64,000 nucleotides of DNA from Siderastrea radians (lineage: Eukaryota; Cnidaria; Anthozoa; Scleractinia; Rhizangiidae): the NCBI GenBank assembly GCA_964017195.1, contig OZ024890.1, positions 46,688,593 to 46,752,592 on the forward strand. Reading direction: 5' to 3'. The notes beneath the pieces are model-generated. The model did no database searches. It worked only from the letters and a program-made list of their open reading frames with translations, and was not told the origin of the DNA. This document shows positions 45,371 to 53,477 of this stretch, piece after piece (positions within the stretch are counted from its first letter, which is position 1; every line of letters starts with the position of its first letter). Both the position numbers and the translations under genes were made by a program.

Positions 45371-46252
45371 TCACGGCGATACCCGGGACGACGAGGTTTG
45401 TACGCTCGGGGCTCCTCCTTGTTTATAACTGGTGACAATGCTATTGGTCATGGTCACATTAGCAATTTCCCATCCTTGGGCCAATTGTTCTTGATCTTGT
45501 AATAGCATCCGTAAACGTCGTTGTAAATCCGCTTGACGCAAGGTACGAGGTTGTCTGCCAGACCTCCCAGACGATCCGGGAGTGGTAGTGGTGGAGGCAG
45601 GTGAAGTGGGGAAAAGGCGTCGGCGTCGGCGCCCCCGTCGTCCACCACCACCACCACCACCACCTCCACCTCCTCCACCACCTCCTCCACCACCTCCTCC
45701 ACCACCAGCACCACCGGCACCACCTCCTCCACCGCCAGCACCACCACCACCACCACCAGCACCACCACCACCACCACCACCACGTCCACCGCCACGTCCC
45801 CCACCACGTCCACCTCTAGTCCTAGGACCACGACGTCCCCCACGTCCATCACCCCCTGCACCCGCTGCTGTTCGAGCACCCGCCACTGTTCTTCTTCGTG
45901 GATCGGGTGACACGCGTGCGCTTCCCCAAGTACGTGGACTGTCCACGGAAGACGGCGGGGTGGTCTGGGGGCTACGGAATGATTGACTTCCTGGGCTTCC
46001 TACCCCCGCGGGGGAAGGGGCCTGTGCAGGGGGTGGGAGGTCAGGCAACGAATCCAAATATCGGGTGAGGGCATCATAATCACCAGCCTCCTCTATTTGA
46101 TCAAAGGCTTGCTCAATCAAGTTTGAGTCCCCTGTATCCAAAATTTCTTGCATGGTGCCTGGGGACACTTGATTGCTACTGGACGCCCCGACCCCGGCCG
46201 GGGCCACGGTATCGTACGATTGCGGAGGTTGACGGTCGCCATCATCGGCCAT
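45371..46252 (-). CDS. Gly/Arg-rich 293-aa protein, uncharacterised
   Basis: Acidic N-terminus (NLIEQAFDQIEEAGDYDALT), a Pro/Ser linker, then an RGG/GGA tract of about 75 residues encoded by a CCACCA-rich run (45640-45830), then GRRGRRRRR. The conserved part is the C-terminus: LRQADLQRRLRMLLQDQEQL, then GWEIANVTMTNSIVTSYKQGG. RGG tracts bind nucleic acid and favour phase separation. The C-terminal motif recurs, as I recall, in other Polintons. The tract is slippage-prone, so its exact length in the assembly is doubtful. Confidence 0.7.
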   Translation of the reverse strand: MADDGDRQPPQSYDTVAPAGVGASSSNQVSPGTMQEILDTGDSNLIEQAFDQIEEAGDYDALTRYLDSLPDLPPPAQAPSPAGVGSPGSQSFRSPQTTPPSSVDSPRTWGSARVSPDPRRRTVAGARTAAGAGGDGRGGRRGPRTRGGRGGGRGGGRGGGGGGGAGGGGGGAGGGGGGAGGAGGGGGGGGGGGGGGGGGGGGGGRRGRRRRRLFPTSPASTTTTPGSSGRSGRQPRTLRQADLQRRLRMLLQDQEQLAQGWEIANVTMTNSIVTSYKQGGAPSVQTSSSRVSP

Positions 46253-46286
46253 GATTACTCTCTTTTTTCCTGTTCAAAGGGTCCCT

Positions 46287-46940
46287 TTATAGTCGCTTTT
46301 GATAGGTGCGCGTCCATCCTTCGTCTTTTAACAGGTGACTCAACAACCGTTGTTCATCGGAGGAGGCGGGATGTAAATCCAACACCAAATACCCATACGG
46401 TCGTGTAGTGGCTTGATGAAACGTCTCCAACGTGTCTTTCCAAGTGGTCGGAAACGATTGAAGCATGACATTGCGTACCCCTAATTGATCCCGGGGGTTC
46501 TTGAACGCCACAATGTAATGGGCATTGCGGGATATACTTTTGGCATAGCGACCCACGGGAAACATGTCTTGGCACAAGTACAACACCGTCACCCCTTGAT
46601 GATGCGAATGTTTGGTGAATAAATCCAACACGCGTTTATCGTGACTCCCTTCGTCCATTAAATCGTCCAAGACCAGGACCCCATGTCCTTGAGGAAACCA
46701 TTGCACTAAGGCCTCATGATCGGGAATCCCTTCGTGAAACACCACCCCATGATCTTGCATGCTTCGAAATCGATCTTGCCACGCCCCATAACAATAATGC
46801 ACTTGGGTCGGTGGGGTGTCAAACAACTCGGGGTTGTCTACCAAGAGTTTTTCCGTAAACACGGTTTTGCCACATCCCGACGGTCCCACCACCAAGATAG
46901 AAGAGGGGGTATGAAAATGAAACGGTTTCCCCGTTTGCAT
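46287..46940 (-). CDS. A32/FtsK-HerA-type genome packaging ATPase
   Basis: 217 aa. Walker A GPSGCGKT (19-26), Walker B VLVLDDLMDE (88-97), then FTKHSHHQGVTVLYLCQDMF, the sensor region with Gln as in the A32 family. It pumps the DNA genome into the procapsid. It ends with helices and a basic C-terminus. It starts just left of the tRNA-like gene. Length is normal for Polinton ATPases. Confidence 0.92.
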   Translation of the reverse strand: MQTGKPFHFHTPSSILVVGPSGCGKTVFTEKLLVDNPELFDTPPTQVHYCYGAWQDRFRSMQDHGVVFHEGIPDHEALVQWFPQGHGVLVLDDLMDEGSHDKRVLDLFTKHSHHQGVTVLYLCQDMFPVGRYAKSISRNAHYIVAFKNPRDQLGVRNVMLQSFPTTWKDTLETFHQATTRPYGYLVLDLHPASSDEQRLLSHLLKDEGWTRTYQKRL

Positions 46941-46962
46941 GATGATGATACTACCCAGGGGG

Positions 46963-46970
46963 AAAAAAAA
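46963..46970 (-). terminator. RNA polymerase III terminator (T8)
   Basis: Eight Ts on the minus strand, 14 nt past the 3' end of the tRNA-like gene. Confidence 0.65.
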
Positions 46971-46984
46971 GGCACCTTTTTATT

Positions 46985-47074
46985 GGAATCGGTGGGACTC
47001 GAACCCACGCACGATCCCCCCAACACCTGTTTTTTCGGGGGATCCAAAGGCTCTACCGACTGAGCTACGACTCC
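46985..47074 (-). tRNA. tRNA-like gene with abnormal anticodon arm
   Basis: 90 nt. The seven-base acceptor stem GGAGTCG/CGATTCC pairs fully (one G-U). The D-arm is GCTC...GAGC with A-box TAGCTCAGTCGG. The T-arm is GTGGG-TTCGAGT-CCCAC with B-box GGTTCGAGTCC. Between the arms are 41 nt instead of about 23, forming GATCCCCC/GGGGGATC with a 16-nt loop, so no normal 5-bp anticodon stem with a 7-nt loop can be drawn. It lies between the protease and ATPase genes on the same strand and is followed by a T8 terminator. It could be a decayed tRNA, one with an odd intron, or a viral tRNA-derived small RNA transcribed by Pol III. Confidence 0.75.
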
Positions 47075-47102
47075 GACACACTTTTTTTCCAACGAATTTT
47101 AT

Positions 47103-47642
47103 TTAACCATTCCGTTGATGAAACGGATGACAACAAAGTTGATACCATCGGGCTTCTTGGCCTACAATCAATTGTTGAAGGCGTTGACCGGCTTGATGGT
47201 CATTGCTTACATAATCATGATCGGAAAACTCATTTAAAAAATCTTGCAAGGTCCGTCCACGGGCTTTGGCTTTCAAGTACAACAAGGCGTAATCCCCACA
47301 ACTCTTGCTTGAAATGGCTTGGAGGGACTTGCCATTGGTCACCACATACTTCCAATGTTTCACAATCCAATCTCGTAACGGGGTAGCTTGCACGTACGTG
47401 TCCATGGGCAAGGCATAACTGTCCAGGATTTCACACACGTTTCCATCCGTCCACACCGCTAACCAATGTTGTCCGGGTTGATCGTGCGGGTCCGTATTCA
47501 CAATGTACCCTTGGGGCTGGGTTTTGACAGGACTCTTGGGTAGTCGATCACAGGCCACCGTCCCGTAAAACATCGGTTTCAATTGCGGGTCGTCTCGGGC
47601 TAAATAATCCAATTGCACATTATTCAAGGCCACGTGTTCCAT
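47103..47642 (-). CDS. adenovirus-type cysteine protease (adenain-like)
   Basis: 179 aa, starting 5 nt past the stop of the capsid gene. Catalytic His59 in GQHWLAVW, Asp74 in EILDSY, the oxyanion Gln108 and nucleophile Cys115 in SCGDYALLYL: all four positions of the Ulp1/adenain fold are visible. It would mature capsid and core precursors, which here share QRGG motifs. AATAAA follows the stop directly, so this mRNA probably ends before the tRNA-like gene. Confidence 0.92.
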   Translation of the reverse strand: MEHVALNNVQLDYLARDDPQLKPMFYGTVACDRLPKSPVKTQPQGYIVNTDPHDQPGQHWLAVWTDGNVCEILDSYALPMDTYVQATPLRDWIVKHWKYVVTNGKSLQAISSKSCGDYALLYLKAKARGRTLQDFLNEFSDHDYVSNDHQAGQRLQQLIVGQEARWYQLCCHPFHQRNG

Positions 47643-47647
47643 CTTCT

Positions 47648-49036
47648 TCAGTGCTGGTAAATGTTGTACAACACGGCTCCGTTGCGGTCAATCTCCAGCA
47701 AGTTCTCAAATTCTCCATACACGAGCACGGTTATATTGACACCGGGTGCGGCTCCAAATTCCAAGACCAGCTGTAAATCGCCCGTTTGCTTGGGGTTGAG
47801 GTTTTGACTGTCAGCACATCCATTGGCCACATTGTCAAACATGTACAAGGTACAATTTTTCCGATGGCCCCAATCCAGTAGTTCTACCATATTGCCTTTC
47901 TTTTTACACCAAGCGCCACTGGCTTGCAGAAAACGGAAGTAGCCTAGATTATCTCGGCTGCCATTGTTGTGCACTAACTGCAGGGTTTCATAAGGGTATT
48001 CTTCGCCTTTGACAATCTGTTTAATGGAGCTCAGTCCAAATTTCTGGAAACAGAACGGATCTCGGGTCACATCTCCATTGAAGGCACGGCTGTCCAACAA
48101 CCCCACAATCAATCGGTCAGGTATTCTGTTTTGAAACAGGTTAGGGATATCAAAGCGGACCAGGTTGTCTTGCATGGTGAAGGTCCGGATTTCACTGCGG
48201 ACGGTCGGGTAGGCAGCCACTTGGCCTTCATTGTGTCTTTTGCTAGATATACTCTGGTAGATGGCGTCATTCAAACGCAGTTGGCAGAGATGAAACCGTA
48301 GTTTCACATCCCCTTCCATCAATCGACCAGCTAGACCCACTCCATTGAAAAACAGGCTGGGGCCATTGAAATGAAATTTCATCTTGATTTCGATGCCAGG
48401 CACTAACAGTTTGCCGGTATGAAACACTTCCAGGTGGGGGGTAAACACTAGACTGTGGGTGACACCTCCTGCATACTTGGCGGTTTCGGCTACCATGGCA
48501 GCCAACGCTGCTTTGTGATTGGCGGGGAGATCCCGGTAGTCATTATGTGGTGCTGCACTGTTGGTATTGTTGGCCGTCCATGCGGGTGGGAAATCCACTT
48601 GATTGAACCATCCTTGGGGTCCCAACACGGTCTTGCCATCTTCTCGGTCATAATTCAACAAGGTTTCCAGGTAAGCTTTGTAATGATAAGTGTCGGATTG
48701 TGGACTGATCAACGTGCCATTCAATTGCAAGTCAATTTGTTTGATGATGGAATGGGCCAAATTGTTGACGGGCCACAATTTTTGAGCGGCCACCAAGTCA
48801 TCGTTCGTACTTTTCTGCAATCTCAATTCCATGGTAAAGTAACTGCGTCCCAAATCCACAAAATCGTCTAATCCCGGAATGATGAATTCCATGGGATTGA
48901 TACCCGTGGTGGTGGGTTGAATGGTAACCATGCGATAGGCATTGATGCTAATGTCGGTGGGTGGCACCTTGAAAATCCGTAACGCCTGGTTGACGGTCCC
49001 TTCGGAACGTGGGTGAGCCGGGGCAGCTTCGGTCAT
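47648..49036 (-). CDS. major capsid protein (double jelly-roll, Polinton MCP)
   Basis: 462 aa. The N-terminal pattern is KVPPTDISINAYRMVTIQP, then INPMEFIIPGLDDFVDLGRS, then LWPVNNLAHSIIKQIDLQLN and DTYHYKAYLETLLNYDREDG. I know this order as the Polinton major capsid family, often labelled F54H12.2-like in animal genomes. It builds the icosahedral shell as trimers. Beta-rich throughout and no signal peptide. It lies between the 78-aa core gene (1-nt gap) and the protease. The frame is intact. Confidence 0.82.
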   Translation of the reverse strand: MTEAAPAHPRSEGTVNQALRIFKVPPTDISINAYRMVTIQPTTTGINPMEFIIPGLDDFVDLGRSYFTMELRLQKSTNDDLVAAQKLWPVNNLAHSIIKQIDLQLNGTLISPQSDTYHYKAYLETLLNYDREDGKTVLGPQGWFNQVDFPPAWTANNTNSAAPHNDYRDLPANHKAALAAMVAETAKYAGGVTHSLVFTPHLEVFHTGKLLVPGIEIKMKFHFNGPSLFFNGVGLAGRLMEGDVKLRFHLCQLRLNDAIYQSISSKRHNEGQVAAYPTVRSEIRTFTMQDNLVRFDIPNLFQNRIPDRLIVGLLDSRAFNGDVTRDPFCFQKFGLSSIKQIVKGEEYPYETLQLVHNNGSRDNLGYFRFLQASGAWCKKKGNMVELLDWGHRKNCTLYMFDNVANGCADSQNLNPKQTGDLQLVLEFGAAPGVNITVLVYGEFENLLEIDRNGAVLYNIYQH

Positions 49037-49037
49037 T

Positions 49038-49274
49038 TTAGCGGCGGCGGCGTCGTCGTCGAGTGGTACCCCGTCGTCGTCGTGAGGGGTTTTTATACCG
49101 TCGTCGTCGTGCTAAACGTTGTCTCAAATCAAACCCAGGCAGTCTCATCACCTCGGCACTTAACCAGCCACCACGTTGTCCTCTCCTGAGTTTCCAAAAC
49201 GGATACAGTCCTCCCCATTGAGACAACCCTCGATTACTACGAATCCGTCGAGGTCGTGAATGCACGGGATCCAT
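49038..49274 (-). CDS. 78-aa basic core protein
   Basis: Start chosen at ATG 49274 (MDPVHSRPRRIRSNRG); a GTG two codons earlier also opens the frame. It contains GQRGGW and ends in a run of arginines (SRRRRGTTRRRRRRR), so DNA binding is likely. It follows the 108-aa gene at once and ends just before the capsid start. Confidence 0.7.
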   Translation of the reverse strand: MDPVHSRPRRIRSNRGLSQWGGLYPFWKLRRGQRGGWLSAEVMRLPGFDLRQRLARRRRYKNPSRRRRGTTRRRRRRR

Positions 49275-49276
49275 GT

Positions 49277-49603
49277 TCACACGCCCAAAATATCTCGCGC
49301 CCGTTTGGTTTGTTTGGGAAATAAGGCCGTGGCTACCCGCAGGGCGTCTTTCACGTTCTTCTGATTCAACGCTTTCTTGGCTTGTTTGGTGATTTCCTTT
49401 TTAAGGACGTCTTCGGCTTTGCGTTTGATACCTCGTGATAACCCTGCGTTCAATCCGCGCAAGGTGTTACTAGGCAGTTTTAAAGGATTTCGCGTGCTTT
49501 TAAGGCCTTGGAACCCCCCACGCATGACCTCCCTTATCAACCCGCTGCCATGTTGATCATACCACTCGTCGGTCCGAAATCGTGTCAAACTTCCCCCTCG
49601 CAT
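49277..49603 (-). CDS. 108-aa virion protein, possible pVI-like
   Basis: Begins MRGGSLTRFRTDEWYDQHGS and carries a second MRGG at 27-30. After that comes a helical, Lys-rich C-terminal half (EDVLKKEITKQAKKALNQKN). Gly-Gly sites early in a small amphipathic protein recall adenovirus pVI/pX precursors, though similarity is too weak to name it. A TATA box on the minus strand at 49658-49668 (GGTATAAAAAG) lies 55 nt before its ATG and may start this block. Confidence 0.65.
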   Translation of the reverse strand: MRGGSLTRFRTDEWYDQHGSGLIREVMRGGFQGLKSTRNPLKLPSNTLRGLNAGLSRGIKRKAEDVLKKEITKQAKKALNQKNVKDALRVATALFPKQTKRARDILGV

Positions 49604-49673
49604 GGTTGTCTTCTTTGCTCTTTCACCAAGGACTATGCGTCACGTCACCCCCTTTGTCTTTTTATACCCCCTC

Positions 49674-49865
49674 TCATCGACCTTTCTTTTTCTTCCGAGT
49701 GGTCGCCGCTTCCATGGCTTTTTTGCCACCGTAACCCGCGGCACCACCCACCGCTCCCAACGCGGCGGCTTTCCCCACAGCGATCAAGGCTGGCACGAGA
49801 GCGGCCAGAGGCAAGAGACCGCCTCGTTGCCTTCTTCTTCTTCGACGTGCTCTTGTCTTTGGCAT
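49674..49865 (-). CDS. 63-aa pX-like core peptide with RQRGG site
   Basis: Arg-rich head (MPKTRARRRRRRQRGG), an Ala/Leu/Gly-rich hydrophobic segment of about 30 residues (PALIAVGKAAALGAVGGAAG), and a Lys-rich tail. Same plan as the 57-aa gene at 44267. The hydrophobic part could touch membranes after cleavage. Confidence 0.75.
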   Translation of the reverse strand: MPKTRARRRRRRQRGGLLPLAALVPALIAVGKAAALGAVGGAAGYGGKKAMEAATTRKKKKGR

Positions 49866-49894
49866 CTTTGACGGACCATCCCCTTTTTCCCTTT

Positions 49895-50944
49895 TTATGC
49901 CTTTTTGAAGTGCAAGGTGACCAGCGTGTTGCCTTTGCCAAACCTGACCAACTTATCCTCCGTGCCAGACGTTTCGGTGACTTGCATTTGAATGATTTCC
50001 ACCACTTCATTACGAAGCGGTAGGTAATGAATGTGCAACGGTTCAAAGTACATGGTATCTCTGCCTTCCCGCTTGTAGTGGATTTCTCGCAATAAATCGG
50101 TGACGCGATTGCCGACCATCATACTGCCTGCCACGTCCGAGTACACGTGCAACGATCGCGAGGGATCTCCCACCACCGAACGAAACGCTACATTCAAGTT
50201 GGTGAATCGCCACCCACAACTCATACTCAATTGTAAATGATCCGGTAAAAAAGAACGCACCGTCCAAAAGACCGGGTTGTGCTGATCGTCGTTCACATCG
50301 TTCCAATCGTTGCCGGCGGGTTTTGTCATGTTAGGGATTTGATCCCCCATGAAGTCTTGTCGTAAGTTTGGGCCCAAAATCAACCCACTGCTAATTTTAC
50401 GTAACCATCCCATCTTGACAGCCAACTTGGTGTAGATGTACAGGGCGGGCGTGTCGGTTTTGCAATGACAGATATTGGTGTTGTCAATGAGCAGATCTTC
50501 CCCTTCCCACTTGAACTTGACGTAGGTGTGTTTGCCTTGATCGTTGGTAAAACGACCGCCTTGAATCGCCGTTTCCTTGCGTTGTTGTTCCAAGTGAGCA
50601 ATGGTGGCTTTCATGAAACTCACCCCATCCACCACCCAATCCAAATGTTGAATGTCATTGATGAGGGTTTCAGCCGTCCCTCCTCGCGAGGTCATTTCCC
50701 CAACACTTCCCCCCGGTTTGGGGTAGTCTTGGTCCCAGGATGTCGACATGATGAACCCATCTTTTTGCACCAACTCGTACAAATTGACGTGCGTATCCGG
50801 TAAGGAAATGGCACTCAACCCCACTTGCCACGAACCCCCTTGTAATCGTAATGGTTGAGGTAAACGAATCTTGAAGGCATTGGCTTGGTTGTTGGGAAAT
50901 TCACGTCGGTTGGCATGACTGGGTAACGTCACGTAGAACGACAT
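49895..50944 (-). CDS. penton-like minor capsid protein, copy 1
   Basis: 349 aa from ATG 50944 (MSFYVTLPSHANRREFPNN). The family is recognised by MSFYVTLxSxA, then FKIRLPQPLRLQGGSWQVGL, LGPNLRQDF, and a C-terminal block RSLHVYSDVAGSMMVGNRVT, DLLREIHYKREG, LVTLHFKK. I take it to be the Polinton penton-like single jelly-roll protein. This matches remembered family text and gene-order logic, and no search was done. It is tandem with copy 2, 11 nt away, with the same domain order. Confidence 0.7.
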   Translation of the reverse strand: MSFYVTLPSHANRREFPNNQANAFKIRLPQPLRLQGGSWQVGLSAISLPDTHVNLYELVQKDGFIMSTSWDQDYPKPGGSVGEMTSRGGTAETLINDIQHLDWVVDGVSFMKATIAHLEQQRKETAIQGGRFTNDQGKHTYVKFKWEGEDLLIDNTNICHCKTDTPALYIYTKLAVKMGWLRKISSGLILGPNLRQDFMGDQIPNMTKPAGNDWNDVNDDQHNPVFWTVRSFLPDHLQLSMSCGWRFTNLNVAFRSVVGDPSRSLHVYSDVAGSMMVGNRVTDLLREIHYKREGRDTMYFEPLHIHYLPLRNEVVEIIQMQVTETSGTEDKLVRFGKGNTLVTLHFKKA

Positions 50945-50955
50945 TTTTGTCTGCT

Positions 50956-51999
50956 TCACACCACCACCTCCCTTTTAAAGTGGAGGGTTAGGAGGGTATG
51001 CCCTTCGCCAAATGTCACGAGATCCCCATTGATTTCGGCCATTTGCGTTTCCACGATTTCCACCACTTCATTGCGTACGGGGACATATTGAATATGTCGA
51101 GGTTCAAAGTGCGTGGTTTCTTTGGGGTGGTACTTGATTTCTCGTAAGAGATCCGTGATACGACCCCCTACCATACTGCTGGTGCCTACATCACAATACA
51201 CGTGCAAAGGACGCACGGCGGGAAATTCCGACGGGACACGAAAGGTCCCGTTCAAATTCACAAACCGCCAAGGACACGATAGACTCAATTTCAGATAATC
51301 CCCCTCCACTTTCCAAAAGGTCGGGTTGTTGCTGCCATCGCGGATATCCGTCGGGTTCGGAATGGTAGAAATGCCATCCAATTCTTGCAAGAGATTCGGA
51401 CCCAATCGATACTGGCCGGGGGACGGTTGTTCAATCCATCCCATTTTCAGGGCCAAGGTTCTGCCCCATGACACGCGTGCCACATGGGTTTTGTAATCCA
51501 CTGGCTTGGTATTCAATAACAAATCCCCTTCGGTGGTCCATTCAAAGGTCGGGTACATTTTGACGCCATCGGGCCCCACCCATTTGTCTTTGGGTTTGAT
51601 TTGTTTCGCCCGTTCTTGCCGGTAACGATACACCAGTTGATGAAAAAATTGAACTCCCGTCAACGAGGTCATCTCCTTTCTCATGTCTTGAGCCTTCACG
51701 GTCCATTCCTGCTCTTCATACCACCATGCCTCCTGTCCCCAATCGTCTATTTTAAAGTCGTGTTCGTGCCATCGTACGTACAACAAAGGATGGGAATCGC
51801 CCACGCCTCCTTCTTCCGCTAGCACTGGAATGGTGGGTAAGGATAAACTCGCCATACCCACCATCCATCCTCGTCCCATAAATCGAATGGGTTTAGGCAA
51901 TCGGTTTCTGAAATGATGACTCTTGTTCCCAGGAAACTCTTTGGTACTCGCATGACTCATCAACGTCACGTAAAACGAAGAGTTGGGCACCAACGTCAT
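50956..51999 (-). CDS. penton-like minor capsid protein, copy 2
   Basis: 347 aa starting at ATG 51999, and about 3 nt past the integrase stop. SSFYVTLMSHASTKEFPGNK, LPKPIRFMGRGWMVGMASLS, LGPNLLQELDG, RPLHVYCDVGTSSMVGGRIT and LLTLHFKRE align with copy 1 throughout, so the two arose by tandem duplication. The segment around residues 65-150 differs most and may be a surface loop. Confidence 0.7.
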   Translation of the reverse strand: MTLVPNSSFYVTLMSHASTKEFPGNKSHHFRNRLPKPIRFMGRGWMVGMASLSLPTIPVLAEEGGVGDSHPLLYVRWHEHDFKIDDWGQEAWWYEEQEWTVKAQDMRKEMTSLTGVQFFHQLVYRYRQERAKQIKPKDKWVGPDGVKMYPTFEWTTEGDLLLNTKPVDYKTHVARVSWGRTLALKMGWIEQPSPGQYRLGPNLLQELDGISTIPNPTDIRDGSNNPTFWKVEGDYLKLSLSCPWRFVNLNGTFRVPSEFPAVRPLHVYCDVGTSSMVGGRITDLLREIKYHPKETTHFEPRHIQYVPVRNEVVEIVETQMAEINGDLVTFGEGHTLLTLHFKREVVV

Positions 52000-52002
52000 T
52001 GT

Positions 52003-53142
52003 TTAGTCACGTCGTCGTCGTCTTTTGGAGGGACTTGTCTCTTTGGGTGGGCTTTTCCTCTTGGGTGGTGGTTGGAGAGACGTCACGTCTTGACTACGAA
52101 TCCAACTATTGTACTTGTCGGGCCACCCTTTCCACTTGACCAACCAACGATCTTTTTGTCGCTTAAGTACCTTCTCGATGCGAAACACATCGGACACATG
52201 GACTTTTTGTAAATCCTCTTCATAAAACGTACCTTGGACGGGGGTATCATCCCATTCGTGAATCTTATACGTGGGCACAGGGCCCGGGATCACACGATGC
52301 ACGACAAACACTTCTTCGGTCCAACCAGGTAAATAGCCTTTTTCAAACGTACGATGAATCTTATTGAGACGGACACGATCTCCGACTTTGAATGTAGGTT
52401 TTTTCTGGCCTTTCAATCGTTGGCTGTACAATCGTTTCCACACCGCTTCTTCGTTGTCCCATGTCACGTCTTGAGGGGCCATACCAATACTTCGATGACG
52501 GGTGGCATTATACCCTTGCACCAACTCGGGTAAGACATCGTCAAAGCATAAGGTGTTAGCAGCCGTAAAATAACGATACAACCGTTCTTTCAAGGTCCGA
52601 TTAAATCGTTCCACGACACTGGCTTTAGCATCCCCTTCGGTGGAAAAATGATGGATGCCTTGCTCGTCGAAACATCGTTGAAAAGTTCGATTATAAAATT
52701 CTTTCCCTCGATCCGTTTGCAATCGATTAGGGTGACGTCGTCCTTTCAAAATCTTCTCAAAGGCATGGACCAAGGCCACCCCGGTTTTGTCTTTCAACGG
52801 TTGCACCCACGCGTACTTGGACAAGACATCCACGACGGTCAACAAGTAACGTATACCCCGATTATATTTGGCCAACGGTTGCACTTCCACTAAATCTGCC
52901 ACCCATTGATCATCTAAACCTCCTACGATCACGGGTACGGTGGGAAAACGACGACGTCGCGGTTTATGTAACGTGTAGGCCAAATCCTGTTCCAACACCC
53001 GTTGGACTTTTTTCAAAGGGAGACGATGGGCTTTCGCAAACCGTTGCACGCCTCCTAAACTGCCGGGGGCTCTCGGATCGTGGTAACGATTCAACCATGG
53101 TTGGGAGACCTTTTTCTTTCGAGGGGCCATACTTTCTGGCAT
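52003..53142 (-). CDS. int: Polinton integrase (DDE) with C-terminal chromodomain
   Basis: 379 aa. N-terminal region DLAYTLHKPRRRRFPTVPVI, core DDE residues D83 (VADLVEV), D144 (QTDRGKEF) and E179 (VVERFNR), then an SH3-like stretch (FKVGDRVRLNK). A chromodomain follows at about 319-356 (FRIEKVLKRQKDRWLVKWKG), with a basic tail KRRRRRD. It joins the element's ends to chromosomal DNA and leaves 6-bp duplications, as seen here. The chromodomain may steer insertion to marked chromatin. It overlaps the upstream 116-aa ORF by 52 nt. Confidence 0.95.
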   Translation of the reverse strand: MPESMAPRKKKVSQPWLNRYHDPRAPGSLGGVQRFAKAHRLPLKKVQRVLEQDLAYTLHKPRRRRFPTVPVIVGGLDDQWVADLVEVQPLAKYNRGIRYLLTVVDVLSKYAWVQPLKDKTGVALVHAFEKILKGRRHPNRLQTDRGKEFYNRTFQRCFDEQGIHHFSTEGDAKASVVERFNRTLKERLYRYFTAANTLCFDDVLPELVQGYNATRHRSIGMAPQDVTWDNEEAVWKRLYSQRLKGQKKPTFKVGDRVRLNKIHRTFEKGYLPGWTEEVFVVHRVIPGPVPTYKIHEWDDTPVQGTFYEEDLQKVHVSDVFRIEKVLKRQKDRWLVKWKGWPDKYNSWIRSQDVTSLQPPPKRKSPPKETSPSKRRRRRD

Positions 53143-53441
53143 TCATCCCATAAGGTCGGTATGGTGGGGACCGTGTGGGGATGCGCCTTTTGAATGATTC
53201 GATACCATCGCCATGCCTCTGGGTGGTCTTTTAACCATAAGACAAACACGACCCATCGATACAAGTTGCGGTCGACATGGGTTTCTTCAAAGAGGTGGAG
53301 AGGATGCGTGTCCTCGGGACAAGGGGGTATGGGAATTTTGGCACCGGGTTGATGATCATATAAGACTTGACAAAGGGTTTGATGACATTGCCATTGCCCC
53401 AGGGACAAGACAGAATCCCACGCATCACATACAGACTCCAT
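53091..53441 (-). CDS. 116-aa protein upstream of integrase, uncharacterised
   Basis: ATG 53441 lies just after the poly(A) signal of the GRF gene (AATAAA near 53460 on this strand). Trp/His-rich, with no low complexity: WDSVLSLGQWQCHQTLCQVL, later HVDRNLYRWVVFVLWLKDHP. The end overlaps the integrase start by 52 nt. It looks like a compact helical protein. No family recognised. Confidence 0.6.
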   Translation of the reverse strand: MESVCDAWDSVLSLGQWQCHQTLCQVLYDHQPGAKIPIPPCPEDTHPLHLFEETHVDRNLYRWVVFVLWLKDHPEAWRWYRIIQKAHPHTVPTIPTLWDECQKVWPLERKRSPNHG

Positions 53442-53477
53442 GGACTAAATAAAAACATTTTATTCGTTCTCTCTCAT

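Noticed and set aside
45454..45986. Alternative frames over the Gly-rich tract (poly-Pro, poly-His, poly-Val)
   Set aside because: Simple CCACCA repeats are open in all frames. Only the minus-strand frame has conserved non-repeat ends.
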